From: Pocillopora verrucosa
Taxonomy: Eukaryota > Cnidaria > Anthozoa > Scleractinia > Pocilloporidae
Length of the DNA stretch: 64,000 bases
Assembly (NCBI RefSeq): GCF_036669915.1
Contig: NC_089320.1
Span: 12,641,287 to 12,705,286, forward strand
Direction: 5' to 3'
Part shown: positions 40,590 to 53,500 of the stretch, in pieces
Position numbering within the stretch: position 1 is the first letter of the stretch
Layout: each line of letters opens with the position of its first letter
Made by a program: the position numbers and the translations under genes
The notes under the pieces: generated by a model
Databases searched by the model: none
What the model saw: the letters and a program-made list of their open reading frames with translations, nothing else
What the model was told of the DNA's origin: nothing

Positions 40590-43500
40590 TCAACATCGAC
40601 CACATGTTTTGAGGCAGTTTTTGATAACGTAATCATGCTCGCGGCAAAGATACTTCCAAAGGTAACATTCTCGGTTGCCATCTCTACAAGCTAACGAAAA
40701 AGAACTTACACATTTCAACTTTTTCAATGATTAATACTCCAGGTGATACTGTAATCACTTGTTTATGGCCTGGGCCTCATTGTTTTAGAAAAGGCGAAAT
40801 TATTTGTCACGTACAAGGATGACACATTCGTAATAGCTCTAAGCTTTTTCTCTTTTTTTCCTTTACTTGTTATATGATTTGTTGTCTGGCTGTTTGTTTG
40901 TATTTGCGATCTATTTGCTTTGATATTACAAAACGTCGGTGATGAATGGTCTAATGAAAAATGATCTGAAAATGTATCTCGATTAAGGCAAAATTTGTAC
41001 TTACAACCACCACCCCCTCCACCCACATGACCCCCTCCACCACTGCCATAACCTAAAAAGGAAGAAAAGACAGTAATCCGTCCAGCTATGGAGAGCATTT
41101 GTTTGGGGGACTGAAAACAGGGAAGAAAATATGGATATGAGACCTCGGTCTAAATAAATTTAGGGGAAGTTGCTGTTGGTCAGTGGTTTCATTACGGTTG
41201 AAATGCTCTTAACACTTTAACTCTAAGAGTTGGTCAACATGTAATCTCTCCCTAATTATCCCCACGTAATCCAGTAAATAGCCAATGAGAATACTCAAAC
41301 GTACTAAGTAGAGGTTTTCATCTTTATCTAACACCAAATTCTCGTTACTAATTCTCAAGGATATGTGTGGCAGCCAGAGGAGAATTAATAATCAGAACTT
41401 GTCGGGGAGTTGAAGAGTTAAACGGTGTGCACGGTGAAGGTCAAAAGAACCAACCTACTATCGTCCAACAAAGAAGCATTTAGCTGCACTAACGACGCCC
41501 AGGACTTAAAGATATCATGAACCCCAAAACGAACAGACATGCCACTAAACTAAATCATAATTATAACACATGCCTCTGACTTAAAAAGCCGAGAAACGAT
41601 TATCACAGGTGAACTACAATTAAAGCAATTTAGAAATGAAGCCTGAAAAATTAAGCCTTAGATGTATTTGTTTCTGCTACCAACTTATCTACGAAGCTAC
41701 ATGTTGGAAGTGAGGCAAAGTTAAGATGGTCCTTCGTTCCCATAGCGAAAGCTAATCACGATTGTAAAAAATAAAAGATCACGTTTCTAACTTAAGATGG
41801 CAAAATTAAAAATAGTACAGACATGATGAACCAAGAGAATAACGAGGGTGAGGTGAAATCAAACAACACAAAACGACAGCATTATCATCAACAGTCAAGA
41901 CGAGTACCATAGAGAGATCGAATGCCGTTGATGTCGTCAGAATGAAGTTGCATGTTTTCAACGTATCCCGTATAATAAGGATACATAATTGCTCTGCGCA
42001 CATCAGAATGCTCAAGACCCAGAGCGTGACCGAATTCATGGGTGGCAACCCACAGTAAATTTGTTCCTCTTGACTGCCCGTCTGTGTATGTTTCATCTTC
42101 GTCAAAATGGGCACGGCCATCTGATGGAAAGAAAGCATGTGCCAAGACCTTTCCCGGCCCGTCAAAAGGGAAGTTGCATCTCCTTTCACCGTATACTCCT
42201 CCATGAGATCTGGATCCAAAACTTTGGAAATACAGAAGTATAGTTACAGTTAGAGGTAAAGTACTTAGGACGCTTAATAAATTAAAACGAAAACGTAAAG
42301 TGAATATGCTTACCGACTTAAAAAAGTTTTGGTCTAGCCTTTATCTGTTCAGAGTTTTGTGGTTAATATACCAATCTTGACGGGCTCCTTAAATTACTTT
42401 TTTCGCTTTAATTCCTGACTTTTGACAAAATTTTAATAGTCAGGGTGGGTAGGGATAGGAGGACTTTGGTTGTGTCACAATAAATTTATCTGATGCCCCC
42501 ATAAGGCCCCGTATCATTCTTATGATCCTCTCCCCTACCCCTCCCCCCTTTGCAGTAAATTGGCGGTCAATTTTCTATAGTCCCCCTTAATGCTCTTTTT
42601 ATCATCAAACGCCCCCCCCCCCTCCCAAAGTCCAGGGTGATAGATCATGACTGATCCCTAAGATTGTCGTGGCTGATGCCAAAATCGTCATTTTTTCCTT
42701 CACATCCTCCCACCTTATTTTAAGATCGGCATTGGAACTGGAGGATCTGGAAAAGGACAAGCCTGAGACATCAGCCCAGTATTGTAAAGCTCTTTGGAAA
42801 ATGCGATCTTGTTGCGAATGAGGCAGATCTCTACCATGCTGGATAAAATACGTTAAATGTGTTTTACGCCACTTCGAGCCAGTCTTATAACGTCTTACGC
42901 GACTCCTAGCTGCCACATCATCAGGCATTCCGCATCGCGGTTTTTTCATAAGCGTTACTGTTGCACGATCGAGTCGGCCGGTAACCTTAAGTCCCGCAAA
43001 ACGCTGGAAGTTCTTGATTGCAGTGTTCACATCATGATTTCCAGACCTTGAGGTCGAAAGGTAATGGTACTGGCTTAAGAAATTCTATAACAAAGACAAG
43101 TTAATAGGAAATAACGAGTTATCAACGAAGAAGAAGAATGAAGATTTTCCACGGAAACATAACTTCAGCTGTTAGTCAATGAATGGTATAGGTATCAAAT
43201 ATGTATGTAAATTCAGTGTATCTTTTTGTAATGAGATTGTGATCCTTAATGGACAAAGACACGGTAAATAGTAGTTTTAGTGTAAAGAGCAATAACAGTC
43301 AGATCCTGGCGATGGTTCTAGGAATCTCGTGCGAGCCACTTGAAACCAGCGATTTTACATTTACTCTACCGATCGAGTCGCTCCTTCTCACCATCTTGTA
43401 AAACCAGCAGACTGAAAACGAAGGTACTTTTCAAAGAGAGGACACTACGAGAACACGGTTAATTTGCCGTCTAGTTTCAAAAGGTCGACTTGAATTTCGA

Positions 43501-43962
43501 GTGGTAACAGAACATGGTGGCATATTTACGTTTGGATTATGTTTTATCTCCCACCTCACCACCTGTGGTAGACACGGACTGGTTACTGAGTTCGCTTGAC
43601 AATAGAATTAACCTAGTGATAGTGGCACATTTTGGGCTGCGAACTACACCTGAACAGCCCATTTCATCCACCCAGGAGTATTAATGGTGGCAGCGAAACC
43701 TTACAAAACACTTTTGGGTTGCTTGCCCACGGATGAATGCCAGTCAGATAGAGTGTGAATGTACCCTTGAACCACCGAGTTGTTTTATACTCAGAAACGT
43801 GATAGGCTTAGGCGGCTGTGCAACTTGCAATCGCATACAGACTTTTCCTTTCTTATCCTATATAAACGCAAAAACAAGACGCCTTACCATAGCCTCTGTA
43901 GCATCATCTTCAGCGTGGGTCAGGGCCAGCGCCCCAAAGGAGAGAGCTAGAAGCAACAACAT
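40590..43962 (-). CDS. MMP-A: furin-activated matrix metalloproteinase with ShKT tail
   Basis: Secreted zinc endopeptidase of about 302 residues. Exons in transcription order: 43888-43962, 42714-43084, 41908-42221, 41005-41052, 40590-40690, with intron phases 0, 2, 1, 1. Signal peptide [17 protein letters not shown]; propeptide with cysteine switch KKPRCGMPD; furin-type site RVRR|Y before the mature enzyme; zinc motif [12 protein letters not shown] and Met-turn AIMYP. A linker of Gly with Tyr, Ser and His joins a six-cysteine ShKT domain (SCRDG to CGRC) that ends the protein. There is no hemopexin domain. Vertebrate MMP-23 is the known MMP with a ShKT domain after the catalytic domain, but it lacks the classical cysteine switch and has an Ig domain. 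Substrates are unknown; matrix remodelling is the family role. Confidence 0.9.
42430..42640. repeat. C-rich low-complexity stretch in MMP-A intron 2
   Basis: Runs of CCCCC including an uninterrupted poly(C) of about 12 at 42611-42622, between short AT-rich spacers. No inverted ends were resolved. It may be part of a small dispersed repeat. Confidence 0.4.
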
Positions 43963-45504
43963 AGTGTTCGAGAAATCTCGAAGATAATGGCGATTCTTTT
44001 TTACGTATTAGTTTTTTCATGTGTCATTTGTACATCTTGGACAGCTATGATAATACAGACTTCAACAAATATGAAATTGCTTTTTTAGAATTGAGCTTTA
44101 CTTTGCTCAGTGTGAATGTGATGTAATCTTTCGAAATAAAAGTAATATCTATGTTTACATCAGGAGGAAGAAAAACTCAAACTGATGTTTGCACAACTGA
44201 ATGTCCCCTAAAATTTCATATCTTTATATGTTTTTATTCAAGAAGTGAATCGAGAGTGGATGTTGTTAGATATTTTCGACAGGATATCTGGTTCAAGAAG
44301 AGAGCTGCGCATTCCGGTATATTAAAGTATGGTAACGTCTGCAAGTCTGTCCGAAAAAAGATGTTTTGATCATTATTTTCTTTCCAGCAGTTATTTTAAA
44401 AAATTGAATATTGAAGACATATCACCTTCCGCAATATGAAATTGAAATGTTATAATATCAACTTGGTATAAAGTTTAATCATTCGGTACGAGATAACATA
44501 GAAAAAAAGCCCCACCCCCTCCCCATTCACCGAGATGGAGGTGGCTAGTGGTGGATATTTACTGAGCTGCGAAGTGGCGACACGATTTCAATATATACTA
44601 AAAAAATAAGATAATACGACACAAAAATATGGTTTTAACTTATTTATTCCTTTAAAACACTTGCAATATTTTATGGCACAAATCCCGCGCGAGTTTCTTG
44701 GAGTTGAATGGCGTAGGATATTCGGAGTTTGATTAGCCAATCAGAGCTCGCTTTCAACGCTTACCACTGTTTTTAACATATGCTAAAACATTTTATAACT
44801 CCAAAGATACATTGTTGTTTAATGTAGGAGTGACTATATTTTTTCCATATGTGAAGCAAACAAAGCTAATCGATATTTTTTGTTTCAATAATGCAACATT
44901 AATGTTTAATAAGGAGATTCGCATTTTTTAAGGGATTTCTTGTCATAACGTTTCCCTCTCATTAAGACTCATCAGAAAATGTTCTTCTAAGAGAAAATAC
45001 CTCAGACAAGTTTAAAACGAAATTTCATATGCATTGAAGGGTAAGTTTTAACAGGTTTCAGCATTGGCTGCTTTTATTTTTGTCAACAGCTTTATGTTGG
45101 TATTAAAATTCACGAAATTTGATATGAACTGAAGAGTGAATATCAAAAGTATTTAGCAGTTGCAGTTTTTATTTGATCAGCTTGATGTTGGTAAAAAATT
45201 CACTATGAATGTGAAGTTTTATTTCAGCATCTTTACACAACTGCACTTTCGAGGGAAGGTAACATGACATAATTTGATCAGTTTATAGCGTCTCTGCTCT
45301 TAAGTCTAACCAGCTGATACTGTATACAATAAGAAGATTCAATAAGAACCTTAAAAGTTAATCTAACAGTTTTGCACATCTGGACAACTGAGAAGTGGTC
45401 ATTTTGATTTGTTTGAACAGAGATTTAGCTTAAAGCTTATGTTAGGCATAAAAGAGTACCACGAGACCAGACGGTTTGCTAGAAGAGAAGAAGAAGTCGA
45501 CAAC
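43963..45504. other. Shared promoter region of divergent MMP-A and MMP-B
   Basis: A 1.5-kb AT-rich interval between head-to-head MMP genes. Near MMP-B there is an imperfect tandem duplication at about 45035-45225, unit about 95 bp, with shared motifs TTGAAGGGT/CTGAAGAGT, CAGCTTTATGTTGG/CAGCTTGATGTTGG and AAATTCAC. No coding sequence is recognised. A bidirectional control region is possible but not shown. Confidence 0.5.
45447..45454 (+). promoter_or_regulatory. Candidate TATA-like box of MMP-B
   Basis: CATAAAAG about 55 bases upstream of the proposed MMP-B start codon, similar in position to the TATAAA of SP2. Confidence 0.4.
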
Positions 45505-48374
45505 ATGTGGTCGCTACCGCTCCTTGCCACAATCGTGGCATTAGGAGTCGTCCAAGCAGAAGACGAAGAATCATTTGCGCTGGTAGGAAGAAAGATTTAT
45601 AATGAAGAGGATTTATTGGGAATCTTACCAGCTCTGAAAAAGCTGCAGTAAAAACCAGTTTCAAAGAAAGTATTAGTCAACTGTAACTAGGATGATTAAC
45701 CCAACGGCTTATTTCCAGCTTTTAGCAAAGGAAATCAATGATACTCCATCAAGTTGGAGTTTTTCAATATCATTTATGACTACAAAATTATTTGAAAATG
45801 AAATATCTGAGTTCAATGAAAAAGGTTTGCATACATTTAAGAAATATGTCGCAGCTTTTCTATACTTTACCGGCATCGTTTCAGGACTTGCGAATTTTGT
45901 TTTTATTTCGGAGAATCAGCCCCTTTGTTCCGTTCCAAACAGGAGATGCCACGGTCATTTTTGGGCGCGTGAAAATAGAATTTGCTGGGACTCGTACTCT
46001 TTGTTTAGCTATGAAATGATTTTACGTGCAAATGTGTGTCTTTGGTACTAATAAAAACATATTACGCTTCTGCTAGTTTTTTATCAAATTCATGAGCCAC
46101 TGAGTGATCACGTTTTTTAACTTTTATCGTAACAGAATATCTCAACCAGTTCAGCTATCTTTCAATGTCAAGATCCGGCAACCATGATGTGAAGAAAGCC
46201 ATCAGCAACTTTCAGCGTTTTGCTGGCTTGGATGTTACTGGTCGTCTGGACAGACCTACACTAACTTTGATGAAAAAACCGAGGTGTGGAATGCCAGATG
46301 AAGTGGCAAGCGGTAACCGTTTTCGCCGCTATAAAACAGCCTCAAAATGGAGGAAGACTTCTTTGACGTACTACATCCAACATGGCCGCGACCTCAGCAG
46401 AGATCAGCAAGACCGTATTTTTGCTAAGGCGTTGCAATATTGGGCTGACGTATCATCGCTCTCGTTCAGGAGAGTGAACAGTGCAGGACAAGCTGATTTG
46501 AAAATCAGGTAAAGCGTTGTCTTCAACGAAAACCTTTTTATCAAAATGGTCATCTTCAGATAAAGACAAGAGTAACAAAAAATGATAGTAGTATGTCTGC
46601 CTGTTTGTTTACCTGTCTGTTCACATGTAAATTGCATTGTTATTTATTGTCTATGTGTATGTTTGTTAATTTGTTCAGTTTACCTTTCCTGATTTTAGTT
46701 TTGGAACCCGAAGACACGGAGGAACCAGTGCTGAGAGAACATGTGGAAGCACATTCGACGGCCCGGGTAGGGTTCTGGCACACGCGTACTTCCCCTCGGA
46801 CGGCCGCGCCCATTTTGACGAAGATGAAACATACACAGACGGGCAATCAAGGGGAACAAATTTGCTGTGGGTTGCCACCCATGAATTTGGGCATTCACTC
46901 GGTTTGGAACACACCAACGTCAAAGGTGCAATCATGTACCCCTACTATACTGGCTACGTTCCTAATATGAAGCTTCACTCTGATGACATTGCAGGGATAC
47001 GCTCACTTTACGGTGAGGGAGAGAAAACTTATCATAGCTTCTCTTAATTACAGTAGTTAACATTGTATGGAAGGCCATGATGAAATACTAGCCCGAATTT
47101 TGAAAAGCATGTGAGTTTGTTTTCCTCCAGAGCGGAATTTAATTTTCCGATATCTTTAAGAACTTTTCAGCAACGATCATAGCTTTAAATTCAAGCCATA
47201 GGCCTTTTAATTCGAAGATGATGATGATACGTACGCCACAAAGATAATTTTTATGGTGCTCTATTTTACAACCTACAGTGATCAAGTGCATGGTCACGAG
47301 TGGGAGTGAAGTGCAATATGTTGCTTCGTACATTTAGCAGAGTTGAGAGAAGTGTCTTACTGGCGAAAGGGAGGCAGGAGAACGAGCCCTGTAGAAGCCT
47401 GAATTTGTGTCAGGATCATCTTTTCCCATATTATTCACACATTAAAATAAATTTCTTTTATTTCTAAAAAGCTCACTGACTGATATTTCCTATTTGTGTC
47501 ATCATCATATAGGATCTGGCGGCGGAGGTGGAGGTGGGGGCGGAGGTGGAGGCGGCGGTGGAGGTGGCGGTGGCGGAGGTAAGCATCCGGGAGAGGGGAG
47601 ACATCGATCAATTATTCTACCTTTTGAGTAACACGAAAGTGACACCCTCGCTAGGTTGTGAGGAGGGAAGGGATGGGCTGAAACCCTTCCTCGATTTTCG
47701 CCCATTTTCACTTTTTTTGACACAATCTCTTGGAATACTTTTCCCTTTGATAAGGATTATGAGTTAGTCATTTCAACTATGTACGCCCTTGGATACTGGT
47801 CTCGTAATCCAAAATAGCCGAACAGGTCTTATTTCGTTTTTGTCCCTAAAATAGATTTTTTTCCAAGACACCCCATTTCTGCTGAACCACTATTTCCAAA
47901 ATTATCAAATCTAAAAGGGCTTAGATATAAACTGCTTCTTCAAAGTAAATCTTTCATTCGGTGGATCTTAAGAACTTGTAATACTTCACGTCAACAGAAA
48001 TTGCTACACCATTCGCCTTTTTTCTCATAATACCTCCAGGAGATTTGTTATGAAATTTAAACCAAATTTTCAGCGAGCTATAATGACCAAGATGTGAATG
48101 GGCAGTTACATTAAATTTTCAAGCAGTGATTTCTTCGAAGAAATTGCACCCAGTCCCCCAAAAAAGTTAAGCTTATGGAGGTGCCCCATACAAGTAAGAG
48201 GACCCGGTAACAGTTTATTTCTGATTCATTCTACCTTTGGGAACAGGAATGATAACCTTTTTTTTATTTTCAGGCTGTGTAGACAAGGATCGACGTTGCC
48301 GTGGATGGACCAGATACTGCCGCTCCAACAGATATGTCCAGGCTAACTGTCGGAAAACATGCAGATTTTGCTGA
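45505..48374 (+). CDS. MMP-B: matrix metalloproteinase with poly-Gly linker and ShKT
   Basis: Exons: 45505-45582 (signal peptide [20 protein letters not shown]), 46136-46508, 46699-47012, 47513-47578, 48274-48374; about 310 residues if the first junction is resolved. Cysteine switch KKPRCGMPD, furin-type site RFRR|Y, zinc motif [12 protein letters not shown], Met-turn AIMYP. The linker exon encodes Ser followed by about 21 Gly. The ShKT domain runs from GCVDKD to CRKTCRFC. The signal exon ends in phase 0, but the next exon needs one preceding base to stay in frame (its EYLNQ-like start is one base short compared with MMP-A and MMP-D). As written, the exon 1-2 splice would meet an early stop. 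Either a one-base deletion, a sequencing error or an unseen alternative first exon explains it. From exon 2 onward all is intact. It is divergent from MMP-A. Confidence 0.82.
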
Positions 48375-48409
48375 ACTGGAAAGTACGTGATATGTAATGA
48401 GTTAGACCT

Positions 48410-48762
48410 TAGTCCGAGTCCGAGGGCAGTGCGACCTTGGTCTGAGGGCAGTAAGACCTTGGTCCGAGGGCAGTAAGACCTTGTTATTTTTTTCTCAGTT
48501 CGTGAGCGGGCGGTATTCTACAACTCCTGAAATCTGATTGGTTCCGAGAGCGGGCAGTATTCTCCCCATCCGGCCCGCTCACAGCGGGCGGGTTTTTTCG
48601 CAGCCATTTGTTAGGTTTTAGAGAAAAATAAAAATGTTATTCACCAGCCAAGGTCGGTCCGTATTGGGAAAAACTGTGCTCTCTGTCTTGTGTATCTTGG
48701 CAGCATCCAAGACCTTGGGCACAGTTTTTCCCAATACGGACCTCCCTTCTGGTGAATAACAT
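48410..48762. repeat. Composite repeat block: three short tandem units plus a palindromic MITE
   Basis: Three tandem copies of a unit like GAGGGCAGTAAGACCTTGGT lie at about 48419-48484. They are followed by GC-richer sequence with GAGCGGGC/GCCCGCTC motifs. A hairpin element at 48634-48762 has inverted ends ATGTTATTCACCAG and CTGGTGAATAACAT, and inner inverted arms GTCCGTATTGGGAAAAACTG and CAGTTTTTCCCAATACGGAC. I recall closely similar sequences as frequent in coral genomes. Confidence 0.6.
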
Positions 48763-50397
48763 ATATGTCCGAGTTGAGGTTAGTGCTGCAGGAAGATTAG
48801 GATGACTGATTCAAAAAAGTGCAAAATAAAAGTTCCAATTTTTTGTTGGCTGTGCACGGTCTTAAACTCATCAGACCTTTCTCCAAGTCAAAGTTTGTCT
48901 TGTTGTCCTGTTTCTTCTATACTTGATGTACTCATCTAATCAGCGACCTTATCTGTTACGTTAGCCAAAGAAATCACAATAGAAAGACGAAATTGCCTTT
49001 GCGTTTAGATTAAGTTAAACCAAGTGGAAATAATGAGACTGATCAGAACTGACGAGAGGAACCAGGCGTTAGATTTTGCTGCTATTTGTCTCTTATTTTC
49101 CTTTTTTATTTACTAAATTTATTCAATATCATAATCGTGTCGCTATTCTGTTTTTTGGTCTGAATGCTTTACTTAAAACACTCTTCTGATTGGCTTCTTT
49201 GTCTATTCTGGATACTTTGATAGAAAGGCGAAATGACTTACTTTCAGGATGATGTCAAACGTTTAAAATATGTTTTGACGAGTACAGGGCATAAAGTTTT
49301 TGCCGATAGTTTTTAATCATTGCCATTTTATTCGATGCATTTTGTACAATCTATTTTGTTTATTTATATCATCCCTTATTTTATGATTTTTATCCCGATC
49401 ATATAGGTACTCACATCCAAACTACAGTTATTGAAAGGAACGACATCTGGAGCATCTTTTGAAAGCATAAAAATCGTTAGCTTGACCATGAGTAGCACTG
49501 TAGCTTAGACGAACGAATGAATGATTAAACGGATTATTCAAATGAACGCAATAGGTCCTGAGTGCTTTGTATGGTTGCAATTTTGATGCTGTTCGTCCTG
49601 ATATAGTATAGGCAAGAATTTGAGGCAACAAATCGTCAAAGAACAGTCAAGTTCCTCTCTTTAACCCCATGCATTGCGCTTTTCGATCGTGTGTAGTAAA
49701 AAAAATTTGTTATCACAACGGCTTGTCAGAAAAATGATCAAGGACCAATGAGAACTAAATGTTTGTTCAAAACTCGGGACGATGCAGGCCAAGAAATTAG
49801 AGATTTGAGACTCAAGAAACATTATCTTAACCCTGGAATAATTTTGGCAGCCAGTTGCGAATTTCTCAAACATTGATCGACCCAATATTTCATTGTTTCT
49901 ACTTTAGTGTTTACTAAATAATTTTGCACAATTTCAAAATGATAATATAAAGCCGTAACTCATCCCCTATTTTAGCAAATATATCTACGCACTTAAACAA
50001 GGGAAATCTGTTATAACGAGTCTGTGCTAGGCTCTCGATCAAAGAATACGGAAAGATTTTGGCTCGAAAGTAGAGACGAAAGTGCGAGATCCTGGGCCGT
50101 ATCAAAATATATCCTGAGTTCAAATGATTTCAAACTGATCACCATCGAAGCTAATCTGGGACCCTGATCGTCGTCATTCACCCAGGGCTCTCTATGAAGT
50201 AACATAAAATTCGCCTGTCTTTTTCTCTTCTTAGGCAAATACTAAGATTTACCAAATGCAATTATGTATTTTTTATTGAGTTGTATCTGACATACTTCTA
50301 CATCAATGATTTTGTAGAGTGCGTCTCACGTGACACTTAGTTCGGCGTTCACACGTTACCTGCAAGCAAAAGAAAGCTCCCATCATTTACTAAGCAG

Positions 50398-50460
50398 CGA
50401 AAAAGTGAAAAAGAAAAGAGAAAGAAAAAAAGGAAGAAAGAAAGACAGAAAGAAAGGGAA
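50398..50460. repeat. Purine (GAAA-type) microsatellite
   Basis: About 60 bases of almost pure A and G made of AAAG, GAAA and GAAAGA units with interruptions. Confidence 0.7.
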
Positions 50461-50526
50461 CCAATTAACAATTGAATGAATGATTTGAATGAATAAAATT
50501 AATAACTGATAGTTGGTATACAACTT

Positions 50527-53500
50527 ACAATTTGAAACAGGACTTGGGGCACCAGTACTTCATATTATCGGGGTATATCGGCAATAATCAGCATCCACAT
50601 AAGGTTTGCATCCCATTCTGTCGCTGCACGCACCTACATGGTCTGTCATCATATAATGGACATCAGTTATGATTCCAACCGAACCGGTAAATATCTCTGG
50701 TTATAACCCACCCATTAATTTTCGCGCGACTTTATTGGCTATTTTACGTCACGTGGTTTAAATTCAGTGGATAGTGATCACGCAATATCCCCATTTACGT
50801 TTATATTGGTTCTTCGATTAGTTCTGTCGAGAATAACCAAAGCCGGTGAGAAAAGTCAGCTCAAGAGTTTCACTTTTCATCTTTTTTACGTTATATGAAA
50901 GAAAAACGAACTCATTTTTCAGATTCCATTGGCAATGACATTGATAAACTAAATGATTAAATAAATATTATTATAGATTATTAATAAACTATCTCAGCCG
51001 CGGAAATTATCAGCGGATATACCAACCGTCTAAAGGGGCATATTTACTAGATAAGCTTACTCACCATACTAGTTAATGCAGATATGCCAGAGGACCTTAA
51101 CACTTGTGTAAACACACACGATACATCCTGAATAATTTTAAAACTTTTCTATTTCAATACATTTAAGACTTTCAGGTTTTCTGATCACAAATTCAATCAT
51201 GTGAAGTGAATTGTTCACTTACAATATGTTTTTGTAAGAACAGTCTATTATCTCAATACTGTTTAAGACAAGTATGCTGAGGATCTTAATACTTCTATAA
51301 ACACATATAATAGATCCTGGAAAGTTTTTAACACTCTCTATTTCTGTGCATTAATAACATCACCAAACGACATTTTTTTTCTAAGCACAGTCTCTTACCT
51401 GAATCTGTGGGAGCAGGAGTAGTGGGAGCAAGGCTAGGAATAGGAGTCTGTACTCCACCACCACCGCCAGTGTTGGGGCCTGTTTGAAAGGAAAAGGACA
51501 ATAAAATTTCAAGACAGTGTCACTAAACCTATGCGTTTTAAGGTGGCCTTCTACAGCACACGTAAATTTCAAAAAGGAAATTGAAAAATCGTTTATGTGA
51601 CAACCATAAAACTTTATGACTTATCTGAGCAGATCTTCCACAATATTTTGTAGCAATCCATCAAATATCATGTACTCGTTGACTAAGTCGCTCTCTTTGT
51701 TTTATCCCATCTTCTTTTAGCTTGCATTCAAAGCGCTGCACGGCTCTCTGCCTCCCTGCTCAAGCCATCACGTATAGACGTCATACGAGAACTTTTGTCT
51801 ACTGTTTATCAAAAAAGTCGCACGCGGGGAAGGCCGGACGAGTCATACGATCATTCAAAAATATAAAACTTTGCGCAAATTGCCACCCGACAGGTCACAG
51901 AAATAACATCCACTAATAAAACCATTATGAGCTTGACATGAAAATCAACATATGGAAATGACTCTTCTGAGTGGATCCGACGAGCATGTATGCTTTCCAT
52001 CAATAAGCAGAGCTTTTACATGTATGTCGAATAACTATCGAATAGACGCTAACCCAATTACCCATCATAGCTTCTGGACTACTCAGTAGAGAACTCTTTA
52101 GCCATGGCTAACACCAGTTTCATTGAGCCATACGCAGCGATAACGTCCATCTTTCTCACCCGCATAGTGATCTCCTACATCCCTATCATGGAATAATGTT
52201 AAAAACTAAAATCGCTTTGTGCTCACCGTATAAATACTGTATCCCTGCAATGTCGTCAGAATGAAGCTGCATATTTGGTACATAGCCTGTATAGTAGGGG
52301 TACATGATAGCACCACGGACATTAGAGTGAGCCAGTCCAAAGAATGACCAAAACTCGTGGGTTGCCACCCACAGAAGGTTGGTACCACTAGATGTGTCAT
52401 GAGTAAACGTTTCATCCTCATCAAAATGAGCTCGTCCGTCAGAAGGATAGTAGGCATGCGCTAAAGTACCTCCAGCTCCGTCAAAGGGATAAGGACAAGT
52501 CCGTTCCACAGCAGTGCCTCCGTGACTGTACCGTCCAAAACTATGAAGTAAAATAAGTGTTCTGTTTGCATGGAGGAGTTTATTGAAGAGAAAGCTGTCT
52601 TTGGTTATTGAGGGAAACCAATCTGTTCTCTGCTTTGCCTGGAGTTTAATGATGGTTGAAACAGTTTATTCCTTCTATGCTCATAGCGCAGCTTTTTTCC
52701 TCTTTCAAATGTTTCCATATTATTTGCATGTGAATGTCTGTTTTCTCGAGTGCGCTAATAGTCTTTACTAAACAGTGATCGTGTGAATAAAACATTCTAA
52801 GCTAAACATGAAATCAGCTTTCTTAACTCAACCTGAGGCTTACAGTTGTACCTGTGGTTTGCTCATCCCATGACTCTTGCTTAACATTACAGCGTAAATC
52901 GATGTACCTTATCTTGATGTCTGCGCTGTTGGCATCCATGACCGCGCTAAATGACATTCCGGAAACATCAGCCCAGAAATTCAATGCTTGACCAAATATG
53001 GACCGTTTGTTGATCCTAGGGAGAGGAGGAGGAAAGCTTGTCATACGTGAAGCACAAGCCTATTCATATATACAAAAGAAAAAAGTATTAATTTCGTAGG
53101 TACAGGTAGTTCTCTGAAATTACATTCCCTTAAAAAGCACTGTAAAAACATCGTTATCGTGCAATAGCATTTTCATGAAACCTTTCACCTCTTCCACCCC
53201 CCTCCCCCCCCCTTTCGAGTGACTAGCATCTAGTTCCTCCTGTCTTTTCACTTTTGCTCCTTTATTAAATATTTAGATTGGGAGAAAAAGGAAATGAACG
53301 AGACTCGACTCAAGAAGCTTTTATGTTAAAAAAATTCACTTAGTACCAAAGGAAATGTATAGAGAATAGAATGGAGAATCTGCATCTTTGATTATTAGGG
53401 TGTAGCGGGTTGCTAGCTTAACATTGGGGTAGGATCGTAGCCATGCTGCACCAAACATAAGTCACAATGATTTCTTTCTCCACGTCTCCATTAGTAGCGT

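Larger units (their letters stand above)
48375..50526. other. Intergenic between the 3' ends of MMP-B and MMP-C
   Basis: Starts with a block of dispersed repeats (48410-48762), then about 1.6 kb of AT-rich DNA with no recognised gene. A purine tract of the AAAG/GAAA type lies at about 50398-50460, just beyond the MMP-C 3' end, and a minus-strand AATAAA at 50272-50277 could belong to MMP-C. Confidence 0.45.

Noticed and set aside
40590-43962. Astacin (M12A) assignment for the ShKT metalloproteases
   Set aside because: Astacins have HExxHxxGFxHE; these have HEFGHxLGL[ED]H with a PRCGMPD cysteine switch and AIMYP Met-turn, which define matrixins (M10A).
47505-47723. Minus-strand open frame rich in poly-Pro
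   Set aside because: It is the antisense of the poly-Gly linker exon of MMP-B; there is no independent support for a gene.
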